Shown here piece by piece: positions 1-9,614 of a stretch of DNA of 64,000 bases. The DNA is from an uncultured Acetatifactor sp. (lineage in GTDB: Bacteria; Bacillota; Clostridia; Lachnospirales; Lachnospiraceae), in assembly GCA_947627115.1 (NCBI GenBank), contig CANQUQ010000006.1, forward strand, positions 62,001 to 126,000. Reading direction: 5' to 3'. Position 1 is the first letter of the stretch; each line of letters begins with the position of its first letter. The translations under genes and the position numbers were made by a program. Under the pieces are notes generated by a model. It had not been told where the DNA came from. It searched no databases and worked only from the letters and a program-made list of their open reading frames with translations.

Positions 1-228
1 TTCGGCTGTCCCGTGTTCTCCCTGACCAACACCTATCGCAGAAGAGGGCGCAGAGGCGAAAGGGTGCAGATAGTCACCTATATTGACGGCCCCTTTTTCC
101 CGGACCCGGCCCTGAAGCCGCGCCAGAGGCAGCAGGAGCTTCGTGACCGGGTGTATCAGTGTATGGTGGAGCGAAGCCGGAACAGTACGTACGAGCTGAT
201 AGAATACCGCGAGAAGGAGGATAAGTAG
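1..228 (+). CDS. C-terminal end of a probable lysophospholipid acyltransferase (PlsC-like), partial
   Basis: The frame is open from the first base of the window to TAG at 226-228, so the start lies upstream. The visible 75 residues include FGCPVFSLTNTYRR and IDGPFFPDPALKPRQ, followed by a charged helix. This resembles the tail of clostridial 1-acylglycerol-3-phosphate acyltransferase-like proteins, in which a 'PxxYPDP' turn precedes a helical end. The HX4D catalytic motif would be upstream, so the function rests on weak similarity recalled from the family. The stop codon directly abuts the ATG of the next gene, whose ribosome binding site lies inside this frame, so the two are co-transcribed and probably translationally coupled. 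Confidence 0.45.
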   Translation, partial: FGCPVFSLTNTYRRRGRRGERVQIVTYIDGPFFPDPALKPRQRQQELRDRVYQCMVERSRNSTYELIEYREKEDK

Positions 229-2568
229 ATGAAGTTCAGTAACGGATGTTGGCTGCAGAGGGAAGGCTGCGAGTGTTTTTCGCCGGCCCAGGTCTATTTT
301 GTAAAGAGGGAAAAGGATGCGGTGACGATCTGTGCGCCCACCCAGAGGATAACCAAAAGAGGAGATACCCTGGGCGGAGTAAATCTGACCGTCAGGATAT
401 CGGCTCCCTGGCCGGAAGTGCTGCGGGTGCAGACGTATCACCATATGGGACTGGCCGAGAGGGCGCCGCATTTTGACATAGCGGAGGGCAGTGCGGACGG
501 CCTGAGGTCTGAGGAGACGGAAGACAGGATCATCGTAAGCTCCGGCAGTCTGCGGCTTGAGATGAATAAGGCCGACGGGACCATGGGATTCTTTCGGGGC
601 GACGAGCGGATCACGGGAAGCGGCTCCAAGGATCTGGCTTATGTGAAGACTGACTGGAGAGGGCCGGCTTATGACAGGGGCCCTGCGGATGCATACATGA
701 GGGAGCAGCTGTCCCTGTCCGTTGGCGAGCTGATCTACGGCCTGGGCGAGCGCTTTACGCCCTTTGTGAAGAACGGACAGACCGTGGACATCTGGAATGA
801 GGACGGCGGCACCTCCACAGAGCAGTCCTACAAGAACATCCCCTTTTATATTTCCAACAGGGGCTACGGTGTGTTCGTGAACCATCCGGAGCGGGTCTCC
901 TTTGAGGTGGCCTCCGAGATGGTGGCCAAGGTGGGATTTTCCGTGCCCGGAGAATGTCTGGATTACTTTTTGATCAACGGCCCCACCATGAAGGAGGTGC
1001 TGATGCGTTACACCGATATCACGGGCAAGCCATCTCTTCCGGCTCCCTGGACCTTCGGTCTCTGGCTGTCCACCTCCTTTACTACGGATTATGACGAAAA
1101 GACGGTGAGCGGTTTTGTGGACGGAATGAAGGAGCGGGACATTCCCTTAAAGGTGTTCCATTTTGACAGCTTCTGGATGAAGGAATTTAAGTGGTGCGAC
1201 CTGACATGGGATTCCGCGGTATTCCCGGACCCGGAGGGCATGCTGCGCAGACTGAAGGAAAAAGGCCTGAAGATCTGCGTTTGGATCAACAGCTATGTGG
1301 GCCAGGAGTCCTCCATGTTCCGGGAGGGCGTCAGGGGCGGTTATTTCCTGAAGCGGCCCAACGGCGACGTATGGCAGTGGGACATGTGGCAGCCGGGCCT
1401 CGCCATCATTGACGTGACGAATCCCGAAGCCTGCAGGTGGTATGCGGAGAAATTGGAAGCCCTGCTGGATATGGGCGTGGATTGCTTTAAGACGGATTTC
1501 GGCGAGAGGATCCCTACCGACTGCGTTTATTATGACGGATCCGATCCCGTGAAGATGCACAATTATTACCCGTACTTGTACAACAGGCTGGTGTTCGATG
1601 TGATAAAGAGGAAAAAGGGCGAGAAGGAGGCTGTCCTCTTTGCCCGTTCCGCCACCGCGGGCTGTCAGAAGTTCCCGGTGCACTGGGGCGGCGACTGCTG
1701 GTCGGACTATGAGTCCATGGAAGAGAGCCTGCGCGGCGGACTTTCTCTCACCAGTTCCGGCTTCGGCTTCTGGAGCCACGACATCGGCGGCTTTGAGAAT
1801 ACCTCCACCCCGGATGTGTACAAGAGATGGAGCGCCTTCGGACTGTTGTCCACCCATTCGCGTCTCCACGGCTCCACCTCCTACCGGGTGCCCTGGGCAT
1901 ATGACGAGGAGGCTGTGGATGTGGTCCGGTATTTTGCCAAGCTGAAGGCGTCCCTGATGCCGTATTTATACCGCAATGCTATCGAGACCTCCAGGACGGG
2001 CGTGCCCATGATGCGCAGCATGGTGCTGGAGTTTAACGGCGACCCCTGCTGCGACTATCTGGCGAGACAGTATATGCTGGGCGACTCGCTGCTGGTGGCT
2101 CCCATCTTCAACGATCAGTCCATGGCGGAATATTATCTGCCGGCGGGGACCTGGACCTCCCTGCTCAGCGGGGAAGTGAAGGAGGGCGGCAGATGGTACC
2201 GTGAAAAGCACGGTTATCTGAGCATCCCTCTGTATGTGCGGGAGAACAGTATCATAGCAATGGGCGCCTGCGACAGCGATGCGGTATACGATTATGCGGA
2301 CGGAGCGGTGCTGCGCGTATATGCCGTGAAGCCGGGATGCACTGCAGGTACAGTCATCTACAGTCCTGAGAACGAGCAGGAGCTCAGCGCCTCTGTGACC
2401 AATGAGGATGGCACCTACCGTATTCATGTGGAAAGCAAAAAGGCGTACAGCATACGCCTGGAGAATGTGGGCAGGCCCGCTTCCGTGGAGGGCGCGTCCT
2501 GCGAGATGGAAAGCGGCACGGCGGTGCTGAGGCCGACGGGCGGCGCAGATGTGACGGTGATCATGTAG
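229..2568 (+). CDS. yicI: GH31 alpha-xylosidase (YicI/XylS type)
   Basis: This 779-residue glycoside hydrolase family 31 enzyme should release alpha-xylose from the non-reducing end of xyloglucan-type oligosaccharides. The nucleophile is Asp423 in FKTDFGERIP and the acid/base is Asp489 in HWGGDCWSDYES. Their spacing of 66 residues equals that of E. coli YicI (Asp416/Asp482), and the 'GERIP' signature separates alpha-xylosidases from alpha-glucosidases. An N-terminal beta-sandwich (GLGERFTPFVKNG) precedes the barrel and C-terminal beta domains follow. There is no signal peptide, so it acts in the cytoplasm on imported sugars. The ATG at 229 follows AAGGAGG (214-220) and abuts the upstream stop. 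A sialate esterase-like gene follows 49 bp later, suggesting a glycan-use operon. Confidence 0.9.
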   Translation: MKFSNGCWLQREGCECFSPAQVYFVKREKDAVTICAPTQRITKRGDTLGGVNLTVRISAPWPEVLRVQTYHHMGLAERAPHFDIAEGSADGLRSEETEDRIIVSSGSLRLEMNKADGTMGFFRGDERITGSGSKDLAYVKTDWRGPAYDRGPADAYMREQLSLSVGELIYGLGERFTPFVKNGQTVDIWNEDGGTSTEQSYKNIPFYISNRGYGVFVNHPERVSFEVASEMVAKVGFSVPGECLDYFLINGPTMKEVLMRYTDITGKPSLPAPWTFGLWLSTSFTTDYDEKTVSGFVDGMKERDIPLKVFHFDSFWMKEFKWCDLTWDSAVFPDPEGMLRRLKEKGLKICVWINSYVGQESSMFREGVRGGYFLKRPNGDVWQWDMWQPGLAIIDVTNPEACRWYAEKLEALLDMGVDCFKTDFGERIPTDCVYYDGSDPVKMHNYYPYLYNRLVFDVIKRKKGEKEAVLFARSATAGCQKFPVHWGGDCWSDYESMEESLRGGLSLTSSGFGFWSHDIGGFENTSTPDVYKRWSAFGLLSTHSRLHGSTSYRVPWAYDEEAVDVVRYFAKLKASLMPYLYRNAIETSRTGVPMMRSMVLEFNGDPCCDYLARQYMLGDSLLVAPIFNDQSMAEYYLPAGTWTSLLSGEVKEGGRWYREKHGYLSIPLYVRENSIIAMGACDSDAVYDYADGAVLRVYAVKPGCTAGTVIYSPENEQELSASVTNEDGTYRIHVESKKAYSIRLENVGRPASVEGASCEMESGTAVLRPTGGADVTVIM

Positions 2569-2617
2569 AGGAATCCGCAGCCGTTTGGCGGAGCGTGCTG
2601 CGGAACAGGAGGAAGAA

Positions 2618-4216
2618 ATGGGCAGGTTGAAGCTGGCGGCAGTGTTCAGTGACAAGTGCGTGCTGCAGAGAGGAAAAAGCATTGTGATATTCGGTTCCGG
2701 AGAGGAGAATGCGGTGGTGGAGGCCGTGCTCTCCGGCAAGGTGCTGGGACAGGATGAGGAGCAGGAAGGCAGGGGCCGCGCCGCGGTGAAGGACGGTCGC
2801 TTTGAATTGTATCTGCCGGCCCTGCGGGCAGGTCTGGATCACACCCTGACGGTGACGGACGGAGAGACGACGGTCGTCCTGAGGGACATTGCCATAGGCG
2901 AGGTCTGGCTTGCGGGAGGCCAGTCCAACATGGAGCTGGAGCTGCAGAACTGTGCGGAGCGGGATGCCCTGGATCGCCCCGCAGACAGAATGCTGCGATT
3001 TTATTACACGCAAAAGCGGGCCTACATGGATGAGGATTTTTTCCGGTCTGAGGAGGAGACCGCCTGGGAGTGCTTCGGCGATTCCGGGACCCGCTGCTGG
3101 TCCGCGGTAGGATATTTTTTCGGCGACAGATTAAAGAATGAGCTGCAGGTGCCGGTGGGCATCATCGGGTGCAACTGGGGAGGCACCTCGGCCTCGGCGT
3201 GGATACCGGAGGAGGCTCTGGAGGAGGACAGGGAGCTGGACATCTATCTGGATATCTACCGGAAGGCCACGGAGGGCAGGACGGAGGAGCAGCAGCTGCG
3301 GGAGTACAGGGAGTACACCGTCCTTCAGGCGGAGTACGACAAAAGGATGGAAGCGCTGTATCGGGAGCATCCCGATATGGAGTGGGACAAGGTGGAGGAA
3401 ATTTTGGGGGAGAACCGTTATCCCGGCCCCTTGGGCTGCAGCAACCCCTGCCGGCCGTGCGGGCTGTATGACTGCATGGTCAGGAGAGTGCTGCCCTACA
3501 CGCTGAAGGGCTTTATCTACTACCAGGGGGAGAGCGACGATCATCTGCCCCATCTGTACTATAAGCTTTTTTCGCGGCTGATACGCCAGTGGCGTGAGGA
3601 CTGGGGAGACGACGAACTTCCCTTCCTGTTCGTACAGCTGCCCATGCACCGCTACAGACAGGACCCTGATTTTAAGAACTGGTGCCTGATCAGAGAGGCG
3701 CAGGACAGAGTGTATCGGACCGTCCGGAATACGGGGATGGCCTGTGCGATCGATCAGGGGGAATTCAACGAGATCCACCCCAAGGCCAAGAAAGCGATAG
3801 GAGAGCGCCTCTGTGCCCAGGCGTTGGAGATTGCCTACGGCAGAGAGGCTCAGGATGCAGAGGGCCCGCGGTTTGCCTGGGCCGAGCCCGGTGAGGGGGA
3901 GCTGGTGCTGCACATTTCGGGTGCCGCAGACGGCTTGCTCTACCGGTCGCAGACGGAAGAAAAGAATTTTTCAGGTCAGGAGACAGGGAGCTTTGAGGTG
4001 GCGGGAGCCGACGGGGCCTATGTGCCCGCAGAGGTCACCGGGATAGAGAGGAAGGCAGGGGAGCTGTGCCTCCATGTCCGCGGGGAGAAGATCCGGCAGC
4101 CGGTGTTTGCCAGATATCTCTGGACCAATTATGCGCAGGTATATCTCTTTGGCAGGAACGGACTTCCTCTGGCGCCATTCCGCACGGACAGGAACGACGG
4201 CTTTGCGGTCAAATGA
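2618..4216 (+). CDS. Sialate O-acetylesterase-like SGNH hydrolase
   Basis: This 532-residue esterase probably removes acetyl groups from glycans (sialic acid or acetylated plant sugars). The SGNH-type blocks are visible: GGQSNMELELQ with the nucleophilic Ser, GCNWGGTSASAW (glycine block), YYQGESDDH, and EFNEIHPKAK with the catalytic Asp/His region. No signal peptide is seen, so it is predicted cytoplasmic like the preceding alpha-xylosidase. I place the start at ATG 2618 because AGGAGGAA lies 5 bp upstream; an in-frame TTG at 2585 lacks such a site. It is the last gene before the rimP promoter. Sialate versus acetylxylan specificity cannot be settled from sequence alone. Confidence 0.8.
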   Translation: MGRLKLAAVFSDKCVLQRGKSIVIFGSGEENAVVEAVLSGKVLGQDEEQEGRGRAAVKDGRFELYLPALRAGLDHTLTVTDGETTVVLRDIAIGEVWLAGGQSNMELELQNCAERDALDRPADRMLRFYYTQKRAYMDEDFFRSEEETAWECFGDSGTRCWSAVGYFFGDRLKNELQVPVGIIGCNWGGTSASAWIPEEALEEDRELDIYLDIYRKATEGRTEEQQLREYREYTVLQAEYDKRMEALYREHPDMEWDKVEEILGENRYPGPLGCSNPCRPCGLYDCMVRRVLPYTLKGFIYYQGESDDHLPHLYYKLFSRLIRQWREDWGDDELPFLFVQLPMHRYRQDPDFKNWCLIREAQDRVYRTVRNTGMACAIDQGEFNEIHPKAKKAIGERLCAQALEIAYGREAQDAEGPRFAWAEPGEGELVLHISGAADGLLYRSQTEEKNFSGQETGSFEVAGADGAYVPAEVTGIERKAGELCLHVRGEKIRQPVFARYLWTNYAQVYLFGRNGLPLAPFRTDRNDGFAVK

Positions 4217-4243
4217 GCTCAGTATAAAATTTCACGGAAAATG

Positions 4244-4272
4244 TTGACATTTTCTGATTTTGGGACTATACT
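4244..4272 (+). promoter_or_regulatory. Sigma-70 type promoter of the rimP-nusA-infB operon
   Basis: TTGACA at 4244-4249 and TATACT at 4267-4272 are separated by 17 bp. The site lies about 100 bp upstream of rimP and just after the glycan operon. Confidence 0.85.
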
Positions 4273-4300
4273 TTTCATTGTTAATGATGTTTACTGAAGT

Positions 4301-4322
4301 AAGAGTGGCAAGCGCCACTCTT
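4301..4322 (+). promoter_or_regulatory. Leader hairpin upstream of rimP
   Basis: AAGAGTGGC (4301-4309) pairs perfectly with GCCACTCTT (4314-4322) across a 4-nt loop and is followed by a short T-rich stretch (TTTCTT). It sits in the 5' leader about 25 nt after the expected transcription start. Similar 'AAGAGTGGG...CCACTCTT' hairpins precede rimP in many Firmicutes. It may act as an attenuator read by NusA or as a 5' stabiliser; the role is inferred. Confidence 0.7.
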
Positions 4323-4372
4323 TCTTGATGTAAGGAGAGCACCATGCGCACGGCGCATCAAAGGAGGCACAG

Positions 4373-4837
4373 ATGTCCCGGAGAGAGGATTACGAGTCGC
4401 GGACGGAACAACTGCTGGAGCCTGTTGCAAGGGCGAACGGCGTATCCGTTTACGATGTGGAATATGTGAAAGAGGGCAGCAATTATTATCTGCGGGCTTA
4501 TATTGACAAGCCCGGCGGCGTGAACATTCAGGACTGTGAGAATGTGAGCCGCGCACTGTCGGATGAGCTGGACCGTCAGGACTTTATTCCCGATGCCTAT
4601 ATTCTGGAGGTGAGCAGCCCCGGCTTGGGACGGGCACTGAAGAAGGACAGGCATCTTGAAACGGCTGTCGGTCAGGAGGTCGAGATCAGGCTTTATAAGC
4701 CCATCGATAAGTGCAAGGAATTTTCGGGCATATTGGAGAGCTTTGACCCGCAGAGCATCGTCATCCGGGAGGGAGATCGGGAAAGGACCTTTGAACGCTC
4801 TGAAATTGCACTGATTCGCCTTGCTTTGGATTTTTGA
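4373..4837 (+). CDS. rimP: Ribosome maturation factor RimP
   Basis: The 154-residue product assists 30S subunit maturation by binding free 30S with S12/S5. The family pattern is clear: an N-terminal alpha/beta domain with GVSVYDVEYVKEGSNYYLR and IDKPGGVNIQDCENVSRALS, then the hallmark EVSSPGLGRALKK, then an Sm-like C-terminal barrel. The ATG follows AAAGGAGG at a good distance. It is the first gene of the nusA/infB operon, as in other Firmicutes, and its expression should depend on the 4244 promoter and the leader hairpin. Confidence 0.95.
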   Translation: MSRREDYESRTEQLLEPVARANGVSVYDVEYVKEGSNYYLRAYIDKPGGVNIQDCENVSRALSDELDRQDFIPDAYILEVSSPGLGRALKKDRHLETAVGQEVEIRLYKPIDKCKEFSGILESFDPQSIVIREGDRERTFERSEIALIRLALDF

Positions 4838-4903
4838 GAGACATAGACATATAAGAGAAAACGATCAATGTAAATCAGGCAGAAAGCCGGAATGGAGGAA
4901 ATG

Positions 4904-6103
4904 ATGAACAAGGAATTGATGGAAGCACTGGATATTTTGGAAAAGGAGAAGGAGATCAGCAAAGAGACGCTGTTCGGAGCCATAGAGAACTCTCTGCTCA
5001 AGGCGTGCGAGAATCATTTTGGAAAAGCGGACAACGTGCATGTGGAGATCGACCGCGACACCTGTGACTTTCTTGTATACGCGGAAAAGGAGGTAGTGAA
5101 GACCGAGGAGGACGTGGAGGATAACTGCCTGCAGATCTCGCTGGACCGTGCGAAGGAGATCTCCTCCAAGGCAAAGGTGGGCGATATGATCCACGTGGAG
5201 ATTCACTCCAAGGAGTTCGGGCGGATCGCCACTCAGAATGCAAAGAACGTGATCCTTCAGAAGATCCGCGAGGAGGAGCGCAGCGTTATCTATAATCAGT
5301 ATTATGAGAAGGAGAAAGATATTGTCACCGGTGTGGTGCAGCGGTATATAGGCAAAAATATCAGCATCAACCTCGGCAAGGCAGACGCTATGCTGAACGA
5401 GAGCGAGCAGGTGCGCAGCGAGGTGTTCCGGCCCACCGAGCGCATCAAGGTGTATGTGCTGGAGGTGAAGAACACGCCCAAGGGGCCCCGCATCAACGTG
5501 AGCCGCACACATCCGGAGCTGGTGAAGAGGCTGTTCGAATCCGAGGTGACCGAGATCAAGGACGGTACCGTAGAGATAAAGAGCATTGCGCGTGAGGCGG
5601 GCAGCCGTACAAAGATCGCAGTCTGGAGCAACAATCCCAATGTGGATGCCGTAGGAGCCTGTGTGGGCATGAACGGCGCCAGGGTGAATGCGATCGTGGA
5701 GGAGCTGCGGGGCGAGAAGATCGACATTGTCAACTGGGATGAGAATCCCGGAAATCTGATCCAGAACGCTCTGTCTCCGGCAAAGATCGTGGCGGTATTC
5801 GCAGATCCCGACGAAAAGACGGCCAAGGTGGTGGTGCCTGACTATCAGCTGTCCCTGGCCATCGGCAAGGAGGGTCAGAACGCGAGACTGGCGGCAAGGC
5901 TCACCGGATACAAGATCGACATCAAATCCGAGACTCAGGCAAAGGATGCGCCCGGCTTCCGCTATGAGGATTACATGGACGACGAGTATGAGGATGACGG
6001 ATACGAAGGGTATGATGAATACGAGGAAGGCGCATACGAGGAGAGCGGCTACGAGGAGGACGGGTACGCTGAAGAGCAGGACAGCGCCCCCGATGAGGAG
6101 TAG
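4904..6103 (+). CDS. nusA: Transcription termination/antitermination factor NusA
   Basis: NusA (399 residues) binds RNA polymerase and modulates pausing, termination and antitermination. The N-terminal polymerase-binding domain begins MNKELMEALDILEKEK. An S1 domain follows (about residues 130-195), then KH domains with VGACVGMNGARVNAI and SLAIGKEGQNARLAARLTG. I choose ATG 4904 because GGAGG at 4894-4898 is 5 bp away; the in-frame ATG at 4892 overlaps that site. After the KH2 domain comes an unusual tail of roughly 45 residues built almost only of Asp, Glu, Tyr and Gly. That tail replaces the acidic repeats of E. coli NusA, which Firmicutes normally lack. Confidence 0.95.
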   Translation: MNKELMEALDILEKEKEISKETLFGAIENSLLKACENHFGKADNVHVEIDRDTCDFLVYAEKEVVKTEEDVEDNCLQISLDRAKEISSKAKVGDMIHVEIHSKEFGRIATQNAKNVILQKIREEERSVIYNQYYEKEKDIVTGVVQRYIGKNISINLGKADAMLNESEQVRSEVFRPTERIKVYVLEVKNTPKGPRINVSRTHPELVKRLFESEVTEIKDGTVEIKSIAREAGSRTKIAVWSNNPNVDAVGACVGMNGARVNAIVEELRGEKIDIVNWDENPGNLIQNALSPAKIVAVFADPDEKTAKVVVPDYQLSLAIGKEGQNARLAARLTGYKIDIKSETQAKDAPGFRYEDYMDDEYEDDGYEGYDEYEEGAYEESGYEEDGYAEEQDSAPDEE

Positions 6104-6111
6104 GAGAGCGT

Positions 6112-6384
6112 ATGGCAAAAAAGATTCCTCTGCGGCAGTGTGTGGGCTGCGGTGAGATGAAGGGAAAAAAAGAAATGATGCGGGTCCTCAGAACGGCCGA
6201 AAATGACATCTGTCTGGATGTTACAGGAAAGAAGAACGGCAGAGGCGCATATGTTTGTAGGAGCAGGGAGTGTCTTGAACGGGCCAGAAAAAATAAAGGT
6301 CTTGAGCGCTCTTTCAAAATGAGCATTCCGGGTGAAGTCTACGATCGTCTGGAGAAGGAGTTTGATAATCTTGAAGCAGAATAA
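6112..6384 (+). CDS. rnpM: RNase P modulator RnpM (YlxR)
   Basis: This 90-residue basic RNA-binding protein of the YlxR family has been described as RnpM, a modulator of RNase P activity in Firmicutes. The family signature is present: IPLRQCVGCGEMKGKKEMMR near the N-terminus, then GRGAYVCRSRECLERA and a basic end. It starts 8 bp after nusA. The next gene begins inside its last codons, implying translational coupling. The window also carries the RNase P RNA gene at about 62.7 kb. Confidence 0.92.
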   Translation: MAKKIPLRQCVGCGEMKGKKEMMRVLRTAENDICLDVTGKKNGRGAYVCRSRECLERARKNKGLERSFKMSIPGEVYDRLEKEFDNLEAE

Positions 6385-6679
6385 AGTGTATTCACTTTTG
6401 GGCATTGCTGCGAAGGGACACAGACTGAGCAGCGGCGAGTTCCAGACGATGGAGGCGATCAAAAAGGGAGAGGCCGCGCTGGTGATCATTGCGGAGGATG
6501 CATCCGACAATACCAGAAAGCTGTTCGCCGATAAAGCCTCCTATTACGGAGTCCCGACTGTCATGTACGGGACAAAGGAAGATCTGGGACGGGCTATCGG
6601 GAAGGACATGAGGTCATCGCTGGGCGTCTGCGACGCCGGACTGGCAAATGCGATCATCAGACAACTGGAAGAGAAGTAA
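6371..6679 (+). CDS. ylxQ: L7Ae/YlxQ-like K-turn RNA-binding protein
   Basis: This is an L7Ae/L30e-fold protein of about 102 residues. The core reads [19 protein letters not shown], then [15 protein letters not shown] and [17 protein letters not shown]. Members bind kink-turn RNA and sit between rnpM and infB in many Firmicutes. The best start is TTG 6371 ([11 protein letters not shown]), which has AAGGAG at 6355-6360 and overlaps the rnpM stop by 14 bp. An ATG at 6332 lies farther inside rnpM and lacks a good ribosome binding site. The exact start is uncertain; the gene identity is secure. Confidence 0.88.
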   Translation: MKQNKVYSLLGIAAKGHRLSSGEFQTMEAIKKGEAALVIIAEDASDNTRKLFADKASYYGVPTVMYGTKEDLGRAIGKDMRSSLGVCDAGLANAIIRQLEEK

Positions 6680-6710
6680 GAGGCCGCTGGCGGCAGAAAT
6701 GGAGGAAAGC

Positions 6711-9572
6711 ATGGCGAAAATAAAGGTACATGAACTCGCTAAGGAACTGGATAAGCAGAGTAAAGAGATATTGAGCTTTTTGCAGGAAAAGGGAATTGAG
6801 GCCAAGGTGGCGCAAAGCTCCATAGATGAGGAAGCCGCGCAGTTAGTGCGCAGGGCTTTCGGCAAGGAAGAGGCGCCGAAGGGGCAGGATGCCTCCGAGG
6901 CAAAGAAGACAGAGGCCGTACAGGAGGCCGCGCCCGTGCGGGAGGAAAAACGGGAAAAGGCCCAGGGGGCACCCGCAGAGGAGGCGCCGAAAAAGAAAAA
7001 GAAGATTATTTTTGTGAGCAATCCTCAGAATTCCAAGATGCCCGGTCCGCGTCCCGGACAGGGCGGCAGGCTGCAGGGCGGTCAGGGCAGAGGCGGATAC
7101 GGCGACGGCAGATCTCAGGCGCCCTCCCGTCCCATCAAGCCGCTGACCCCTCCGTCTCCCACGCCCAGCGTGCAGATGGTTCCGCCCAGAGGGCAGCAGC
7201 AGTCCAGGCCGCAGTCCGAGCAGACGGAAAAGCCGCAGACCGGAACACAGTCCAGAGAGGCAGAACATGTTCCGGCACAGAAGGTGCAGAGCGCCGCAGG
7301 AGTGACGCAGGAAAGAGCGCCCCGTGACGGACGCACCCAGGACAGCCGGCCGCGCGACGGCCGCATGCAGGGCGGCTACCAGGGAAACAGACCTGAGCGC
7401 GGACAGTTTCAGGGAAGAGGAGGCAGCGTCGGAAATGGAAGACCTCAGGCAGACAGGAACAGCGGCAGCTTTCAGAAAGGCGGCAGACCGGGTGCGGAAG
7501 GCGCTTCAGGTGATCGGCGCGGTCCGGGCGCTGGTATGGGCAGCGGGCGCGGTTTTGGCGGTGGTCCGCGCGACGGCCGCGGAAATGGCGGATCGGGAAC
7601 CGGATTCAGAGATGGCAGACCGGGCAAGAGCTTTGCTTCAGAGGCTCCGGGCAAGGATACGGAAAAGCGTCGCGAGGATGAAAAGCGGCGGGCAAGTAAT
7701 CAGGACAGAGATAAACGTTCCAGGAAGGATCATATTTACGAGGAGGAAGAGGCAGCAAGGAACCGTCCCGGCAGATTCATCAAGCCTGAAAAGAAGAAGG
7801 AAGAGACCGCTGAGGAAGTGATCAAGGTAATCACCCTGCCGGAGTCCATCACCATCAAGGAGCTGGCGGACAAGATGAAGGTGCAGCCCTCGGTGATCGT
7901 GAAAAAGCTCTTCCTTGAGGGAAAAGTGGTGACCGTGAATCAGGAGATCTCCTACGAGGACGCAGAGAACATCGCCATGGAGTACGAGATCCTCTGCGAG
8001 AAAGAGGTCAAGGTGGATGTCATCGAGGAGCTCCTGAAGGAGGACGAGGAGGATGTGAGCACCATGGTGGAGAGACCTCCCGTGATCTGTGTCATGGGAC
8101 ATGTCGACCACGGCAAGACCTCCCTGCTGGATGCGATCCGCAAGACCAATGTCACCGACAGGGAAGCCGGCGGTATCACACAGCACATAGGTGCGTATAC
8201 TGTAAACGTGGGCGAGCGCAGGATTACATTTCTGGATACGCCCGGACATGAGGCGTTCACCGCCATGCGTATGCGCGGCGCCAACTCCACGGATATCGCT
8301 ATCCTCGTGGTGGCTGCGGACGACGGCGTGATGCCGCAGACGGTGGAGGCTATCAACCACGCAAAGGCTGCGGGCATCGAGATCATTGTGGCTGTGAACA
8401 AGATCGACAAGCCCTCCGCCAATATCGACCGTGTAAAGCAGGAGCTGACAGAGTATGACCTGATCGCCACGGACTGGGGCGGAAGCACGGAGTTCGTTCC
8501 TGTGTCCGCAAAGTCGGGAGAAGGGATCGAAGCGCTGCTTGAGACCATCCTGCTGACTGCCGACATTCTGGAGCTGAAGGCCAATCCGAAGCGTCAGGCC
8601 AGAGGACTGGTGATCGAGGCGGAGCTGGATAAGGGCCGGGGACCTGTGGCCACCGTCCTGGTGCAGAAGGGAACCCTGCATGTGAGCGATTTTATTTCCG
8701 CGGGGGCATGTCACGGCAAGGTCCGCGCGATGATCGACGATAAGGGCAGAAGAGTAAAGGAGGCAGGTCCCTCCACGCCCGTGGAGATACTGGGCCTGAA
8801 CGATGTGCCCAGCGCCGGCGAGGTATTCCTCGCCCATGAGAATGACAAGACGGCCAAGTCCTACGCAGACACTTATCTCGCCCAGAACAAGGAGAGAAAG
8901 CTGGAGGAGACAAAGACGAAGATGTCTCTGGACGATCTGTTCTCACAGATCAAGGAGGGCAATCTGAAGGAGCTGAATCTGATCGTAAAGGCGGATGTCC
9001 AGGGAAGCGTGGAGGCTGTGAAGCAGTCTCTGTTAAAGCTGTCCAACGAGGAGATCGTCGTAAAGTGTATCCACGGCGGTGTGGGCGCCATCAACGAGTC
9101 GGATGTCACACTGGCCAGCGCTTCCAATGCGATCATCATCGGATTCAATGTGCGGCCGGATGCCACGGCGAAGGCTACCGCAGAGCATGAGGGCGTTGAT
9201 GTAAGGCTCTATAAGGTGATCTATCAGGCCATCGAGGATATTGAGGCGGCCATGAAGGGAATGCTGGATCCCATATTTGAGGAAAAGGTGATCGGTCACG
9301 CGGAGGTAAGGCAGATCTTCAAGGCATCTCAGATCGGCAATATCGCAGGTTCTTACGTGACCGACGGCATGTTCCAGAGAGGATGTAAGATCAGGATCTC
9401 CCGGCAGGGCGAGCAGATCTATGACGGCGCGCTGGCTTCTCTGAAGAGATTTAAGGATGATGTGAAGGAAGTGAAGGAGGGCTTTGAGTGCGGCCTTGTG
9501 TTCGAGGGATTTGACCAGATCCAGGAGATGGATGTGGTCGAGGCGTATATCATGGTCGAGGTGCCCAGGTAA
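6711..9572 (+). CDS. infB: Translation initiation factor IF-2
   Basis: IF-2 (953 residues) delivers initiator tRNA to the 30S subunit and promotes subunit joining. An IF2_N domain ([13 protein letters not shown]) is followed by a long Gly/Arg/Gln/Pro-rich linker of about 250 residues, then a second IF2_N-like segment ([20 protein letters not shown]). The GTPase domain starts near residue 460 with [18 protein letters not shown] and NKIDKP, and the C2 domain completes the protein. ATG 6711 is chosen because GGAGG at 6701-6705 precedes it; the frame also extends upstream into ylxQ without a ribosome binding site. The linker is rich in repeated GR, RDGR and GGR motifs, unusually long for a clostridial IF-2. 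Confidence 0.97.
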   Translation: MAKIKVHELAKELDKQSKEILSFLQEKGIEAKVAQSSIDEEAAQLVRRAFGKEEAPKGQDASEAKKTEAVQEAAPVREEKREKAQGAPAEEAPKKKKKIIFVSNPQNSKMPGPRPGQGGRLQGGQGRGGYGDGRSQAPSRPIKPLTPPSPTPSVQMVPPRGQQQSRPQSEQTEKPQTGTQSREAEHVPAQKVQSAAGVTQERAPRDGRTQDSRPRDGRMQGGYQGNRPERGQFQGRGGSVGNGRPQADRNSGSFQKGGRPGAEGASGDRRGPGAGMGSGRGFGGGPRDGRGNGGSGTGFRDGRPGKSFASEAPGKDTEKRREDEKRRASNQDRDKRSRKDHIYEEEEAARNRPGRFIKPEKKKEETAEEVIKVITLPESITIKELADKMKVQPSVIVKKLFLEGKVVTVNQEISYEDAENIAMEYEILCEKEVKVDVIEELLKEDEEDVSTMVERPPVICVMGHVDHGKTSLLDAIRKTNVTDREAGGITQHIGAYTVNVGERRITFLDTPGHEAFTAMRMRGANSTDIAILVVAADDGVMPQTVEAINHAKAAGIEIIVAVNKIDKPSANIDRVKQELTEYDLIATDWGGSTEFVPVSAKSGEGIEALLETILLTADILELKANPKRQARGLVIEAELDKGRGPVATVLVQKGTLHVSDFISAGACHGKVRAMIDDKGRRVKEAGPSTPVEILGLNDVPSAGEVFLAHENDKTAKSYADTYLAQNKERKLEETKTKMSLDDLFSQIKEGNLKELNLIVKADVQGSVEAVKQSLLKLSNEEIVVKCIHGGVGAINESDVTLASASNAIIIGFNVRPDATAKATAEHEGVDVRLYKVIYQAIEDIEAAMKGMLDPIFEEKVIGHAEVRQIFKASQIGNIAGSYVTDGMFQRGCKIRISRQGEQIYDGALASLKRFKDDVKEVKEGFECGLVFEGFDQIQEMDVVEAYIMVEVPR

Positions 9573-9614
9573 GCGAAGCGACAGTTGATTTTATTGTTTG
9601 GATAGGAATGTGAA

